A DNA stretch of 64,000 nt from Mya arenaria (taxonomy: Eukaryota; Mollusca; Bivalvia; Myida; Myidae), in NCBI RefSeq assembly GCF_026914265.1, contig NC_069136.1, positions 33,627,368-33,691,367 of the forward strand, read 5' to 3'. The translations under genes were made by a program, and so were the position numbers. This document shows positions 1 through 11,896 of this stretch, one piece after another. The notes beneath the pieces are model-generated. The model was not told the DNA's origin. It searched no databases and saw nothing but the letters and a program-made list of their open reading frames with translations. How positions within the stretch are numbered: the first letter of the stretch is position 1; each line of letters starts with the position of its first letter.

Positions 1-865
1 TTTATCAATCAGAATTACCCTATAGAAAGTAAGCATAGAAGGATTTATCAATCTGAATTACCCTACATAAAGTAAGCAAAGAAGGATTTATCAATCAGAA
101 TTACCCTACAGAAAGTAAGCATAGAAGGATTTATCAATCCGAATTACCCTACATAAAGTAAGCAAAGAAGGATTTATCAATCCGAATTACCCTGCAGAAA
201 GTAAGCATAGAAGGATTTATCAATCCGAATTACCCTGCAGAAAGTAAGCATAGAAGGATTTATCAATCCGAATTACCCTGCAGAAAGTAAGCATAGAAGG
301 ATTTATCAATCCGAATTACCCTACAGAAAGTAAGCATAGAAGGATTTATCAATCCGAATTACCCTACAGAAAGTAAGCATAGAAGGATTTATCAATCCGA
401 ATTACCCTACAGAAAGTAAGCATAGAAGGATTTATCAATCCGAATTACCCTACAGAAAGTAAGCATAGAAGGATTTATCAATCCGAATTACCCTACAGAA
501 AGTAAGCATAGAAGGATTTATCAATCCGAATTACCCTACAGAAAGTAAGCATAGAAGGATTTATCAATCCGAATTACCCTACAGAAAGTAAGCATAGAAG
601 GATTTATCAATCCGAATTACCCTACAGAAAGTAAGCATAGAAGGATTTATCAATCCGAATTACCCTATAGAAAGTAAGCATAGAAGGATTTATCAATCCG
701 AATTACCCTATAGAAAGTAAGCATAGAAGGATTTATCAATCCGAATTACCCTACAGAAAGTAAGCATAGAAGGATTTATTAATCCGAATTACCCTACAGA
801 AAGTAGCATAGACGGATTTATCAATCAGAATTACCCTACAGAAAGTAAGCATAGAGGGATTTATC
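1..865. repeat. 43-bp minisatellite, about 20 units
   Basis: Direct tandem repeat with a 43-bp period, each unit reading roughly GGATTTATCAATCCGAATTA followed by CCCTACAGAAAGTAAGCATAGAA. Units differ by single bases (CCGAAT/CAGAAT, CTACAG/CTGCAG/CTATAG, CATAGAAG/CAAAGAAG). The array is already running at base 1, so its true left end lies outside the window. One unit near 806 has lost a base, and the last unit passes directly into a trinucleotide run. Confidence 0.97.
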
Positions 866-1015
866 GTAGTAGTAGTATTATTAGTAGTAGTTGTTGTAGT
901 AGCAGTAGCAGTAGCAGTAGCAGTAGAAGTATAAGCAGCAGCAGCTGTCTGAGTGCGTGTGCGTGCCTGTGCGTGAGTGAGTGCATGTGTGCGTACGTGT
1001 TTGCCTACGTGCTTG
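866..1015. repeat. TAG/CAG trinucleotide run and GTGCGT-rich tail
   Basis: Imperfect (GTA)n and (GCA)n run abutting the 43-bp array, followed by a GTGCGT/GTGAGT-rich stretch. Open frames here are low-complexity artefacts (Thr/Ala runs on the minus strand). Confidence 0.85.
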
Positions 1016-2236
1016 CTTATATCAACAAACACATTTTGAAAAGTTAAGATGGTTAATCTACAAGTCCGTAGACACGTTGTTGTTTATGAGAAAACGTCAA
1101 AATTTTGAAAGTAATGAAATGATCATCAACAGGTTATATTATTTATCATACTAGGGTGATCAAAGTTCATATTAATTTGTTTAAGTTACATGCAATTTAG
1201 ACAACCAATGTCTGTATCATAGCTGCGGATCAATCGTCGTTTAAAATTAACAACGTCATATGTGCTAACAGTTTCTCAAAGTCAAGCCGCCCGCTGCAAT
1301 ACAACGCTGATGTCGATGATCCCATTACTGGAAAATGTCTCGATATGTTTTACTCACAGAATATGTTTAGCAGTTTTTTTTTCTATTATTTGTTTTAAAT
1401 TAGCATTCTGCAGTCGGAAGTACCAAAATGTCGCTCGGTGCCAGTTCAGAAGAGCTTGGCAAAGTAAGTACTCGCCGGTCTCTCTCAACTATTAACCTAA
1501 TGTGATCAATCATCCAATACATACACTAAATAACTGTGATGACCGCTTCGTTCTTCATCTTTTTCACTAACTCTTCCCTCTCTAAAAGACCCGTGCCTCT
1601 TGACCATCAACGCGCGACATATAGGCTTCCTTCCGGATGACTGCTCAATCATAGATTTTTTGTCTTAAGATTAACGCCAAATGTTTTGATAATTGCGTTG
1701 ACGCCCAGACGTGACAATGTCCTTTCTAGAGTTGCTCTTGTTTCCATTGACATCGCTGCTTTTTTAGGCTTCCAAAGTCCATTCAATTAAAACATCAATT
1801 TAAAATGACGTAAGATAATAACGTCATGTATTAATAAATTTTGGCGTATATATACTATTGCACAAAAATACATGAAAGTGATTAATTTGTTTTCGTTCGA
1901 CCAAAGTATAAATGACAAAACAAATACAACTTTTTTTCAAAACAGTACCATGAATAGGGAGATGTCCAATAATTAAGGTGTCCTTAATATAGCTGAAGAT
2001 GGTTGACACTGTTATGAACAAACAATTGACTTTTACTAACATTCAAGTGACAGCTACATCAAGTTAATAGCATCACGCAGGTATTAATTCATATTATTCC
2101 TTATACGAGGTCACTCTCTAGTATTACATGTTATAGATAGCCACGTTACCGTGCATCCCATTTGTCTAACTTAACGTTTAATTGCTCAAGTCAATTCCAG
2201 ATCCCAATTGTACCTAGAAATTTTAGAAAAAAAATC
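1016..2236. other. intergenic, nothing recognised
   Basis: AT-rich sequence. No exon with plausible splice sites, no recognisable protein and no inverted-repeat element was seen on either strand. Confidence 0.5.
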
Positions 2237-2964
2237 AAGGAGAAATCAATGCATCGTATTCAGAAAACTTTGAGGCACTGGTCAGAGAAATCCATGCATC
2301 GTATTTAGAAACCTTGAGGCACTCGTCAGAGAAATCCATGCATCGTATGTAGAAAACTGGAGGCACTCGTCAGAGAAATCCATGCATCGTATTAAGAAAA
2401 CTTGAGGCACTCGCCAGAGAAATCCATTCATCGTATTTAGAAAACTTGAGGCACTCGCCAGAGAAATCCATGCATCGTATTCAGATAACTTGAGGCACTC
2501 GTCAAAGCAATCCATGCATCGTATTTAGAAAACTTGAGGCACTCGTCAAAGCAATCCATGCATCGTATTCAGATAACTTGAGGCACTCGTCAGAGCAATC
2601 CATGCATCGTATTCAGATAACTTGAGGCACTCGTCAAAGCAATCCATGCATCGTATTTAGAAAACTTGAGGCACTCGTCAAATAAATCCATGCATCGTAT
2701 TTAGAAAACTTGAGGCACTCGTCAAATAAATCCATGCATCGTATTTAGAGAACTTGAGGCACTCGTCAAAGAAATCCATGCATCGTATTTAGAGAACTTG
2801 AGGCACTCGTCAGAGAAATCCATGCATCGTATTTAGAGAATTTGAGGCACTCGTCAGAGAAATCCATGCAACGTATCTAGAGAACTTGAGGCACTCGTCA
2901 GAGAAATCCATGCGTCGTATTTAGAAAGCTTGAGTCACTCGTCAGAGAAATCCATGCATCATAT
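2237..2964. repeat. 44-bp minisatellite, about 16-17 units
   Basis: Direct tandem repeat, period 44, with a unit reading about TTGAGGCACTCGTCAGAGAA plus ATCCATGCATCGTATTTAGAAAAC. Variants (CGTCAAAG, CGTCAAAT, CGCCAGAG; TTAGAGAAC, TTCAGATAAC) fall in neighbouring groups, as expected for growth by unequal exchange. It is unrelated in sequence to the 43-bp array 1.4 kb away. Confidence 0.97.
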
Positions 2965-4299
2965 TAATTTTATGACCTGTCATCTAAAGCATCGTCGTAA
3001 CGAGGTACAATTTTGGTCCCTTGTATTATGACTTGAATAAAATAGTAATAAGTTAATCAAAGTTGATCATTCCGATTTCCATTCAAAACGAGTCACTAAT
3101 TACGCAATATAATCGCTACCAGTCTCAGAAACACATGCTTTATTGCATAATGATTTCTTTAAATAATGATCCTTTAGTGCATGAGACGATCAACAATGAT
3201 TTCAAGCATGCTCCAAACATATTAATTGTCAAAAATAAGATTTAATTTCCAAACTTCGAGCCACATTTACCAGAAAAAAATCTGCTTGGCGATCAAAATG
3301 GAGGTGCGGGCGCACAAAACAAATATTATTATTTTTTACATTTTCAAAAGAATAGGAGCGGTAAATCCGCGGAACGAAATATCAATTTGGAGTGGCCTAA
3401 CCTTATGATTGAAGCTCATATCACTCACCGCATTCATGGATTGTGTTATTTTCTGGGACTTCAATGTGAACAAAAAAAACACAATGCACAGACATATGAA
3501 TAAAGCCAGAAGTACTGTACATTTTTTTTCATAATCGTAATTTTGATGACAAATGATTTTTAACGTGATTAAGCTCGTTTTCGTAGACGACCTGTCTCAT
3601 TCAATTTGCAGGACTAAATGTAGGAAAGAATATATTAAGCTGTTTTCGTTGAACAGTAGCTTTTAGGTTTGGTTGAATTACCCAATTATTAGTCCAAAAT
3701 TACTGTGAAATCATCTCGTATCAAATCCAAAATCAGTTATGAGTGGCAATTTTAATGGCAAGAAAAGTAACCTTTTCTAGTAATAAAAGGTTAAAGTCAG
3801 ATACATGTACAACCATAATTTAACTGCATTTTCCAAATAACGGTCAATCAATGCTGTCGCTTTTTTATTTAACTTAATCCATAAATTAACTTTATTAATA
3901 CCTTTTCTGAAGTTAACAATACAACACCAAATACACTTGCGATTTTAAGCATATAAAAAGCATCGGTGATGGCATAGTAATGCCTTCTACATTGTGAATA
4001 AAGATTAATTGATTTTAAATGGTCAGCAGAGGAGGTCAGGTGACGAACAGACGTAAGATAAACACATCGCAACAAAGTGAATTTTTAAAGCAAAAAGACG
4101 CCATGTTATCTGATCGATTTCTATGCAAGTAAAGAGATACATTTCTGTTTCAATTCATAATAAATACATGGATAAAACTTATTTTCACAAACAGCCAGAT
4201 CGCACTATTCATTCCGTTTCATCACTATGGTGAGTGTATATACCAAAACCCTTTTGACTCAAACTAGGGATTAGTAAAGAAACAAGCCATGATTATTAC
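2965..4299. other. intergenic, nothing recognised
   Basis: AT-rich; only short unsupported open frames. No repeat or exon could be assigned. Confidence 0.45.
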
Positions 4300-4503
4300 T
4301 CGTAAATGTTGTCCAATACCAAATATAAACCAACTGCAATGTTGGCATTGATATTCATGCGTATTTTTTGCAAACAAGTTGTCCTGTGGCTACCGTTCCA
4401 ATTCCTCTCTGTTTGAGCTGTATGTTCTGTTGTACGACTTCTTGAAAGACATCCACTCCATGTCCAGATCGGCATTGATGGCTGACATGTTGAAGGGCTA
4501 GAA
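4300..4503 (-). pseudogene. cathepsin L-like propeptide (I29) exon relic
   Basis: Read on the minus strand, an intron-acceptor-like end (TTTCTAG at about 4500-4506) is followed by an exon-like stretch. It encodes LDMEWMSFKKSYNRTYSSN and then REELER, the start of the I29 inhibitor propeptide of cathepsin L-type cysteine proteases (family pattern: L-D-x-x-W-x-x-F-K, then Y-x-x-x-E-E-x-x-R, then W-x-D-N-L). The frame meets a stop right after ELER, and QDNLF follows in the same frame where the family has W-Q-D-N-L. The ERFNIN helix is therefore interrupted and one codon short. No protease domain was found nearby. The retained acceptor suggests a copy made at DNA level rather than a retrocopy. The family call rests on about 35 residues. 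Confidence 0.5.
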
Positions 4504-4539
4504 ATGCATATAGTTTTAGCATTATTGAGATTCTTCATG

Positions 4540-5379
4540 TAAAAGGTTAGACACTGAACTCAACGATTTAAATTGAATTATACTGAACACTACATTAATC
4601 AAGCAAAGTAACTGTTTGTGGTACCAATGCACACAAAGGCTTGGTATTATATCGACACAGTGGCGATTATATCATACTGTGATGCCTGAATAGCGCATAT
4701 TTTTGAAGACTGGTATAATTTGAAAGACGACTGCTTGCTGGTTACTACACTGTATATTATATTACCTTAATGGCACAAGTTGTAGAGTTTGTATTTTTGC
4801 ACTTTATTCCAACAGCAATCAGACGTTAACCAAGCTCGCAATATATCATAAAGTTAAAGTGAACAGCATATACGTTATATTTAGAATTATATTTAGGGAA
4901 ATATTTGATTATTTCACAACAAGAAAAGGCCCTTAACTCGGTTTTGGAAAGACACATGTGCACCGCGTACACATTTCGTAAAACCGAACAGAGAATGTGT
5001 CCATCAAAACTTCAAAATCAAAGTGAGTATAAAGATATACCAAGTTAACTTTACTTGGACTTAGACATCTTAGTTGGAAAATGTTTAGTTAAGAGCTTTG
5101 TTAAATACACAGCAATGGAGTGGCATTAGATAACATGTATGTTCATTTTAACAATTTATATGGGGAACATCCAATCAATAATACAAACCAGACAACGAAT
5201 CATACCGATACAGACATTTGTGAAATTGACTTGGATGTTGAGTTTACAGAATCTAAGTTTAAAGCCGCTGTGTCTGCACATATTAATTTGTAAAATTGAT
5301 ATGCTGATTGCCGAAATGTTTAAAAATTCTTTAGACATTTACATCTCTTTTTTTTAACTATTTGTTTATAACAAATTAT
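4540..5379. other. intergenic, nothing recognised
   Basis: AT-rich, no supportable gene. LINE similarity begins just to the right. Confidence 0.45.
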
Positions 5380-6470
5380 TCAACAATGGCGTCTTTCAAG
5401 AGAACTTTGGTGCGGGTATCATTGTTCCAATATTGCAAGGCGGGGCTTATGAGGCAACGAACTTTCAAATTTACTTGTTAACAGACTAATAAAGAGGTCG
5501 GATAAGCATACTTTATATATCGACATCCAGTTCGGTTTCCAGAAAAGTGAAACGACTATTGATTGCATTAATAACAAAAACACTTGCAAATAGGAATAAA
5601 TTATACGTTGCATTTTAGTCTGGGATAAAATGTTTGGTCGGATTGATAGGGTTTTATTGTAGGAACAACTATTGCCCTCGAATGTAAGCACAAAACTTGT
5701 TAAAAGCCTACAAGCAATGTAATTTGTTGTAAAGTCATTCTTGAGAAATAAAAATATTTTGACGCTGAAAACGAACTTTACTAAAAGGGCTATTACTGGG
5801 CGTATAAAGTTTAACGTATTCTAAATGGATACCGGCTTAGCTATGTTTAAGTGAATCAGCTTAATGTGTTGAATTTGGTGTTATAAAACAACGTATTCTA
5901 GAAAATTATAATCAAAGTTGGTATGCATCGATTAATAACTCCCGACGTCTTTAAACGTATTGTCAATATAAACATACATTTCGCATAGAAAACTACGTTG
6001 GCGTTTTAAAAGTTTCCAAGTTGAGAAAAGCTCTGTCTAAGACATCTTTACATGACTTACTGATTGGACGTGGTCGATATACATATGTACCAAGGCAGCA
6101 AAGAGTTTGTAACAACTATAATCAAAGAATGATTGAAAGTGAATTTCATTTTTTATTGATATGCCCGAAAACCTCAGAATTAAGATCCAACAATATAAAA
6201 CGATATTTTTAAACGTGGCAAACGAAGCATGGCTTCTCAATTTTTATCCGAAAATTTGAGAAAACTCTAATTTACATATTCAAGTTTATATACAAAGCAA
6301 ACATCTTAAGAAACTAGTTTTCCCCCTTTTCACCATATTATTATTGTTGTGCTCTTCAATTTGATACCTTAATTCATGTAGTTGCATATGTTGTAATTGC
6401 TATGAACATGTATATATATAATAATACAACAAACAATGTTGAGTTGAGTTGAGTTAAGGAGGTAAATATG
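5380..6470 (+). mobile_element. old LINE relic, RT to 3' end
   Basis: Decayed non-LTR retrotransposon, plus strand. Pieces in order: an RT region with DIQFGFQKSETTIDCI (family QFGFRKGxSTVDAI) near 5525; KLYVAF (family KLYxAFxDxxKAFD) near 5600; and a C-terminal stretch at 6021-6212. The last has GRYTYVPRQQRVC then ESEFHFLLICP, the Cys-bearing tail typical of mollusc LINEs (GRY-x-x-x-PR-x-x-R-x-C ... E-x-EFHFLL-x-CP). Several frame changes and stops separate the pieces. The 3' end has a short TTGAG tail repeat near 6440-6456, common for this kind of LINE. The clade (CR1-, RTE- or I-like) is not resolved. Confidence 0.72.
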
Positions 6471-6928
6471 TAAAAGATTTTGAGATATATTCAATTGATA
6501 TATGCATCACTGTGGTAAGTTTTCATCAAGTAACCTTAAGTTTATATAAATAAATGAAATTATTTGCATTTTATGATTATTTCTATTAAAATCCTTGTAT
6601 TATTTAAGAAACTGGTTTGTGTGGTTTTGGTTAAGTAGAAAAGTTTTTCTCGTGTACGGTGTTTTAGGTTCAGTATTAAACGATTTTACGGGGCATAAAT
6701 CGTCACTCGAGGTTTAGTTTGCAGCGTTGTTACTTCTATAAATATTGTTTATTTTCTCCTTTTTTCATTTGTCTAGATTTTGAGAGATATCCATAATGTA
6801 GTCAAATTTTCAGGGTTTCATTGCAAAACATGTATGATTATTTCAGATTATTATTTAGTATCGTTTCAGTATGACAACTTCAAAAGCGGTCTACTGCTGT
6901 TCTACATCGATTCCTGGAGGAACCTGAT

Positions 6929-7382
6929 CAGTGTATGTATACAACGTGATAAATTGCGTCATAAATGCTACGTCGAAAGGTAATATTTTGCTTCGAATGA
7001 AGACTTTAAACAAAGATAACTTCACTATTTTTTCACAATTTTAAATGAAACATAGCGCAGTCTACGCCGCTTACGGAGCCCTGCCTTCGGTCTTTTGCTA
7101 GAGTTTGATTAAAAGTTTAGTTTCTTAAAACTCTTCGACAAACTGTTTCAATATAGCCGTCTGACGGAGAACTGTCAAAACATTATTTTGGAAACAGGTT
7201 TGTCGTAGTGTTTGATAAAACTAATCACCTTAAGAAACGTCGGTAATAAAAGAAATGCGGCGCTCTTTAAAATGGTGTAGTAAAAGAAAAGTTATCTTTG
7301 ATTTAAGTCTTTATTTTAAGCATAATGTTGCCTTCAGACTCAGCATATATGACGTAATTTATTACGTGGTATACACACACTG
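6929..7382. mobile_element. foldback/MITE element with about 150-bp inverted arms
   Basis: The left arm starts CAGTGTATGTATACAACGTG and the reverse complement of the right end starts CAGTGTGTGTATACCACGTA. The arms stay alignable for about 150 bp (including CGTCATAAATGC/CGTCATATATGC). CTGAT flanks both ends (6924-6928 and 7383-7387) as a possible 5-bp target duplication. The middle holds a second, smaller inverted pair around TTTGATTAAAAG. No transposase is encoded. A partial relative lies at about 29483-29825. The superfamily is not assigned. Confidence 0.75.
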
Positions 7383-7412
7383 CTGATGTGACAAGGGCCA
7401 GCTCAACGACCC

Positions 7413-7688
7413 ACTTGCTCAGACGTTATCAAAACGATACAGAAGGAAGACAACGAACTACTTGCTCAGACGTTATCAAAACGATAAAGAAGGAAGACAA
7501 CGAACTACTTGCTCAGACGTTATCAAAACGATACAGAAGGAAGACAACGGACTACTTGCTCAGACGTTATCAAGACGGTACAGAAGGAAGACAACGAACT
7601 ACTTGCTCAGACGTTATCAAGACGATACAGAAGGAAGACAACGAACTACTTGCTCAGACGTTATCAAGACGATAAAGAAGGAAGACAA
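7413..7688. repeat. 47-bp minisatellite, about 6 units
   Basis: Tandem repeat of 47 bp, unit about TTGCTCAGACGTTATCAAAA plus CGATACAGAAGGAAGACAACGAACTAC, abutting the right end of the foldback element. Since 47 is not a multiple of 3, all three + frames stay open through the array (about 74-95 aa). That explains the overlapping RRYQDDTEGRQR-type frames, which are not evidence of coding. Confidence 0.93.
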
Positions 7689-7739
7689 AGATTCAATCTA
7701 TTTATCAGTCAAATGTTAAAGTGCTGCAAATAATACACC

Positions 7740-8569
7740 TTATTCCTAGTTATATGTTGTAAATGTTCGGGTGTCTGAAAAAGAGCAAAAAGTAAGTTAT
7801 TATTTTACTCACGAACACAGGGTGAGTAAATGTTAATATAATGCATTTTGAGTAATGCAAATAATTTAATCGTATTTTCATGTTTACATAGGATTATATA
7901 CAATAGTTTTACTTTAAAAAAACGAGTTTCACTGCTCAAGATATAAGTCGATTTTAATTTTTATACTCTACAACAGAGTTGAGCGTATCATAAAATACAC
8001 TTTAGTTATCTGTATTTGTAATGTTTTATTATGTTCAAACAATCAAAAATATGCTTTTGTGACGGCTTGGAAAAATGTACCATTATGATTATGAGTGTCT
8101 AAGCTGCTTAAAGGAAGAACATTAAATATGTATAGACACAATAAAAAGAAAGTATACGTTTGTAGCAAGCAAATGGTTTATATGTCCGTGTTTGAACTAA
8201 AGGAATAACTTTCAAAACTTATGACAAATATTGCTTGAAATAAATTAAACAGATAAAACAAATATCCATGTCTCATGCTTGTTAAAGGCATTGCTTAATT
8301 GAACATATGAAAATGGCACAAGTTCTTACAAATTCTAAACAACACAAGTGCATTTACCCGACTCAAAAACGCACAATTTATTGACACAAGTGGCAAAGCC
8401 TAAAACTCTTGAAACGTGTATCAAATTCCTTGCATTAAAATAAATAGGGAATATTATGTTAGTCGGTTGATCCGTGGTGTTTCTTGTGGAAGAATCCGTA
8501 GAACCAACTGACATACATGTAGCATACATTTCATCAGTCAAAAAGATTTGACCCTAGCAAGTTTATAAC
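7740..8569. other. intergenic, nothing recognised
   Basis: No gene or repeat recognised. Homology with the flanks of the later SLC5 units becomes visible from about 8570 on. Confidence 0.45.
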
Positions 8570-8644
8570 TAATCAATACAGCATAATAGTTAGTATGTTC
8601 GTACACAATGAACAGATCTGTTGGTTTCATCCATGAAATAATTA

Positions 8645-8729
8645 CAGTCGAACCACGTTGACTCGAACTTCAAGGAACCGGCGAAAATACCTCGAGCCTC
8701 GGAAAATTCGAGCCAAGGGGGTTCGACTG
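8645..8729. mobile_element. 85-bp MITE, TA target site
   Basis: Perfect 10-bp terminal inverted repeats, CAGTCGAACC at 8645-8654 and GGTTCGACTG at 8720-8729, each bordered by TA. A TA duplication fits the Tc1/mariner group. It sits inside the duplicated 5' flank of unit 1 and is absent from the matching sequence in units 3 and 4, so it inserted after the duplication. Confidence 0.72.
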
Positions 8730-9032
8730 TACATAAAAATAAACATGCTAAACAATGAATACCAGAATTTCTTTATATTAAATGGAACTTTAAGAAAGTC
8801 AGGCACTGGGATGTTTTTAAAAGATTGACAACAATGACATGAAAAACATTTCGTTAGATTGGGTATATTTCCATACACAGTGAATAGTGTAACGTCGAGA
8901 ACAGAATAGCGTTAAAGTAGTAGGACAATATCGACTCTCCAGGCGACCTCAATCTGGTGACTTTTAATGACCTTGCTACGCTGATGAAATTGTTTATGGT
9001 TAGTAAACCTTTAGCTTAATCTTTTTTTACAC

Positions 9033-11896
9033 CGCTCAGATCATCGGATTGTATACAAGTAACATTTCAACATAATCAGTTGTCTTTTATTGGCCCCGCT
9101 CTGACGATGGAGTTGTATATAAGTAACATTTCAACATAATCAGTTGTCTTTTATTGGCCCGCTCTGACGATGGAGTTGTATATTAATAACATTTCAACAT
9201 AATCAGTTGTCTTTTATTGCCCCCGCTCTGACGATGGAGTTGTATATTAATAACATTTCAACATAATCAGTTTCTTTTATTGCCCCCGCTCTGACGATGG
9301 AGTTGTATATTAATAACATTTCAACATAATCAGTTTCTTTTATTGCCCCCGCTCTGACGATGGAGTTGTATATAAGTAACATTTAAACATAATCAGTTGT
9401 CTTTTATTGCCCCCGCTCTGACGATGGAGTTGTATATTAATAACATTTCAACATAATCAGTTGTCTTTTATTGGCCCCGCTCTGACGATGAAGTTGTATA
9501 TTAATAACATTTCAACCTAATCAGTTTCTTTTATTGCCCCCGCTCTGACGATGGAGTTGTATATAAGTAACATTTAAACATAATCAGTTGTCTTTTATTG
9601 CCCCCGCTCTGACGATGGAGTTGTATATTAATAACATTTCAACATAATCAGTTGTCTTTTATTGGCCCCGCTCTGACGATGAAGTTGTATATTAATAACA
9701 TTTCAACATAATCAGTTGTCTTTTATTGGCCCCGCTCTGACGATGGAGTTGTATATTAATAACATTTCAACATAATCAGTTGTCTTTTATTGGCCCCGCT
9801 CTGACGATGGAGTTGTATATTAATAACATTTCAACCTAATTAGTTGTCTTTTATTGGCCCCGCTCTGACGATGGGTTTGTATATTAATATCATTTCAACA
9901 TAATCAGTTGTCTTTTATTGGCCCCGCTCTGACGATGAAGTTGTATATTAATAACATTTCAACATAATCAGTTGTCTTTTATTGGCCCCGCTCTGACGAT
10001 GAAGTTGTATATTAATAACATTTCAACCTAATTAGTTGTCTTTTATTGGCCCCGCTCTGATGATGGAGCTGTATATTAATAACATTTCAACATAATCAGT
10101 TGTCTTTTATTGGCCCCGCTCTGACGATGGAGTTGTATATTAATAACATTTCAACATAATCAGTTGTCTTTTATTGGCCCCGCTCTGAAGATGGGTTTGT
10201 ATATTAATAACATTTCAACATAATCAGTTGTCTTTTATTGGCCCCGCTCTGACGATGGGTTTGTATATTAATAACATTTCAACATAATCAGTTGTCTTTT
10301 ATTGGCCCCGCTCTGACGATGAAGTTGTATATTAATAACATTTCAACATAATCAGTTGTCTTTTATTGGCCCCGCTCTGACGATGGAGTTGTATATTAAT
10401 AACATTTCAACATAATCAGTTGTCTTTTATTGGCCCCGCTCTGACGATGGAGTTGTATATTAATAACATTTCAACCTAATTAGTTGTCTTTTATTGGCCC
10501 CGCTCTGACGATGGGTTTGTATATTAATAACATTTCAACATAATCAGTTGTCTTTTATTGCCCTCGCTCTGACGATGGAGTTGTATATTAATAACATTTC
10601 AACATAATCAGTTGTCTTTTATTGGCCCCGCTCTGACGATGAAGTTGTATATTAATAACATTTCAACCTAATTAGTTGTCTTTTATTGGCCCCGCTCTGA
10701 TGATGGAGCTGTATATTAATAACATTTCAACATAATCAGTTGTCTTTTATTGGCCCCGCTCTGACGATGGAGTTGTATATTAATAACATTTCAACATAAT
10801 CAGTTGTCTTTTATTGGCCCCGCTCTGAAGATGGGTTTGTATATTAATAACATTTCAACATAATCAGTTGTCTTTTATTGCCCCCGCTCTGACGATGGAG
10901 TTGTATATTAATAACATTTCAACCTAATCAGTTGTCTTTTATTGGCCCCGCTCTGACGATGGGTTTGTATATTAATAACATTTCAACATAATCTGTTGTC
11001 TTTTATTGCCCCCGCTCTGACGATGGGGTTGTATATTAATAACATTTCAGCATAATCAGTTGTCTTTTATTGGCCCCGCTTTGACGATGGGGTTGTATAT
11101 TAATAACATTTCAGCATAATCAGTTGTCTTTTATTGGCCCCGCTTTGACGATGGGGTTGTATATTAATAACATTTCAGCATAATCAGTTGTCTTTTATTG
11201 GCCCCGCTTTGACGATGGGGTTGTATATTAATAACATTTCAGCATAATCAGTTGTCTTTTATTGGCCCCGCTCTGACGATGGGGTTGTATATTAATAACA
11301 TTTCAGCATAATCAGTTGTCTTTTATTGGCCCCGCTCTGACGATTGGGTTGTATATTAATAACATTTCAACATAATCATTGCCCCCGCTCTGACGATGGA
11401 GTTGTATATAAGTAACATTTCAGCATAATCAGTTGTCTTTTATTGGCCCCGCTCTGACGATGGAGTTGTATATTAATAACATTTCAGCATAATCAGTTGT
11501 CTTTTATTGCCCCCTCTCTGACGATGGAGTTGTATATTAATAACATTTCAGCATAATCAGTTGTCTTTTATTGGCCCCGCTCTGACGATGAGATTGTATA
11601 TTAATAACATTTCAACATAATCATTGCCCCCGCTCTGACGATGGAGTTGTATATAAGTAACATTTCAACATAATCAGTTGTCTTTTATTGGCCCCGCTTT
11701 GACGATGGGGTTGTATATTAATAACATTTCAACATAATCAGGTGACTGTTATTGGCCCCGCTCTGACGATGGGGTTGTATATTAATAACATTTCAACATA
11801 ATCAGTTCTCTTTTATTGGCCCCGCTTTGACGATGGGGTTGTATATTAATAACATTTCAACATAATCAGGTGACTGTTATTGGCCCCGCTGAGACG
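9033..11896. repeat. 64-bp minisatellite, about 44 units, with 640-bp higher-order repeat
   Basis: Unit about GTTGTATATTAATAACATTT then CAACATAATCAGTTGTCTTTTATTGGCCCCGCTCTGACGATGGA, period 64. Variant units recur exactly 640 bp apart: TCAACCTAAT at 9831 and 10471, TTTCAACCTA at 10021 and 10661, CGCTCTGAAG at 10181 and 10821. A ten-unit block was therefore duplicated. One or more shortened units (AATCATTGCCCCC) occur near 11375 and 11620. The array lies about 1 kb upstream of the first SLC5 gene. The matching place in units 3 and 4 (about 36430-36505 and 42645-42720) holds a single copy. Confidence 0.96.

Noticed and set aside
1-865. CRISPR-like repeat array
   Set aside because: Units are contiguous with no unique spacers, and the genome is eukaryotic.
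751-1032. 93-codon Thr/Ala-rich minus-strand frame
   Set aside because: Translation of the trinucleotide run and of the end of the 43-bp array.
7388-7733. Three overlapping frames encoding RRYQDDTEGRQR repeats
   Set aside because: Product of a 47-bp repeat read in shifting frames; the same DNA is open in all three frames.
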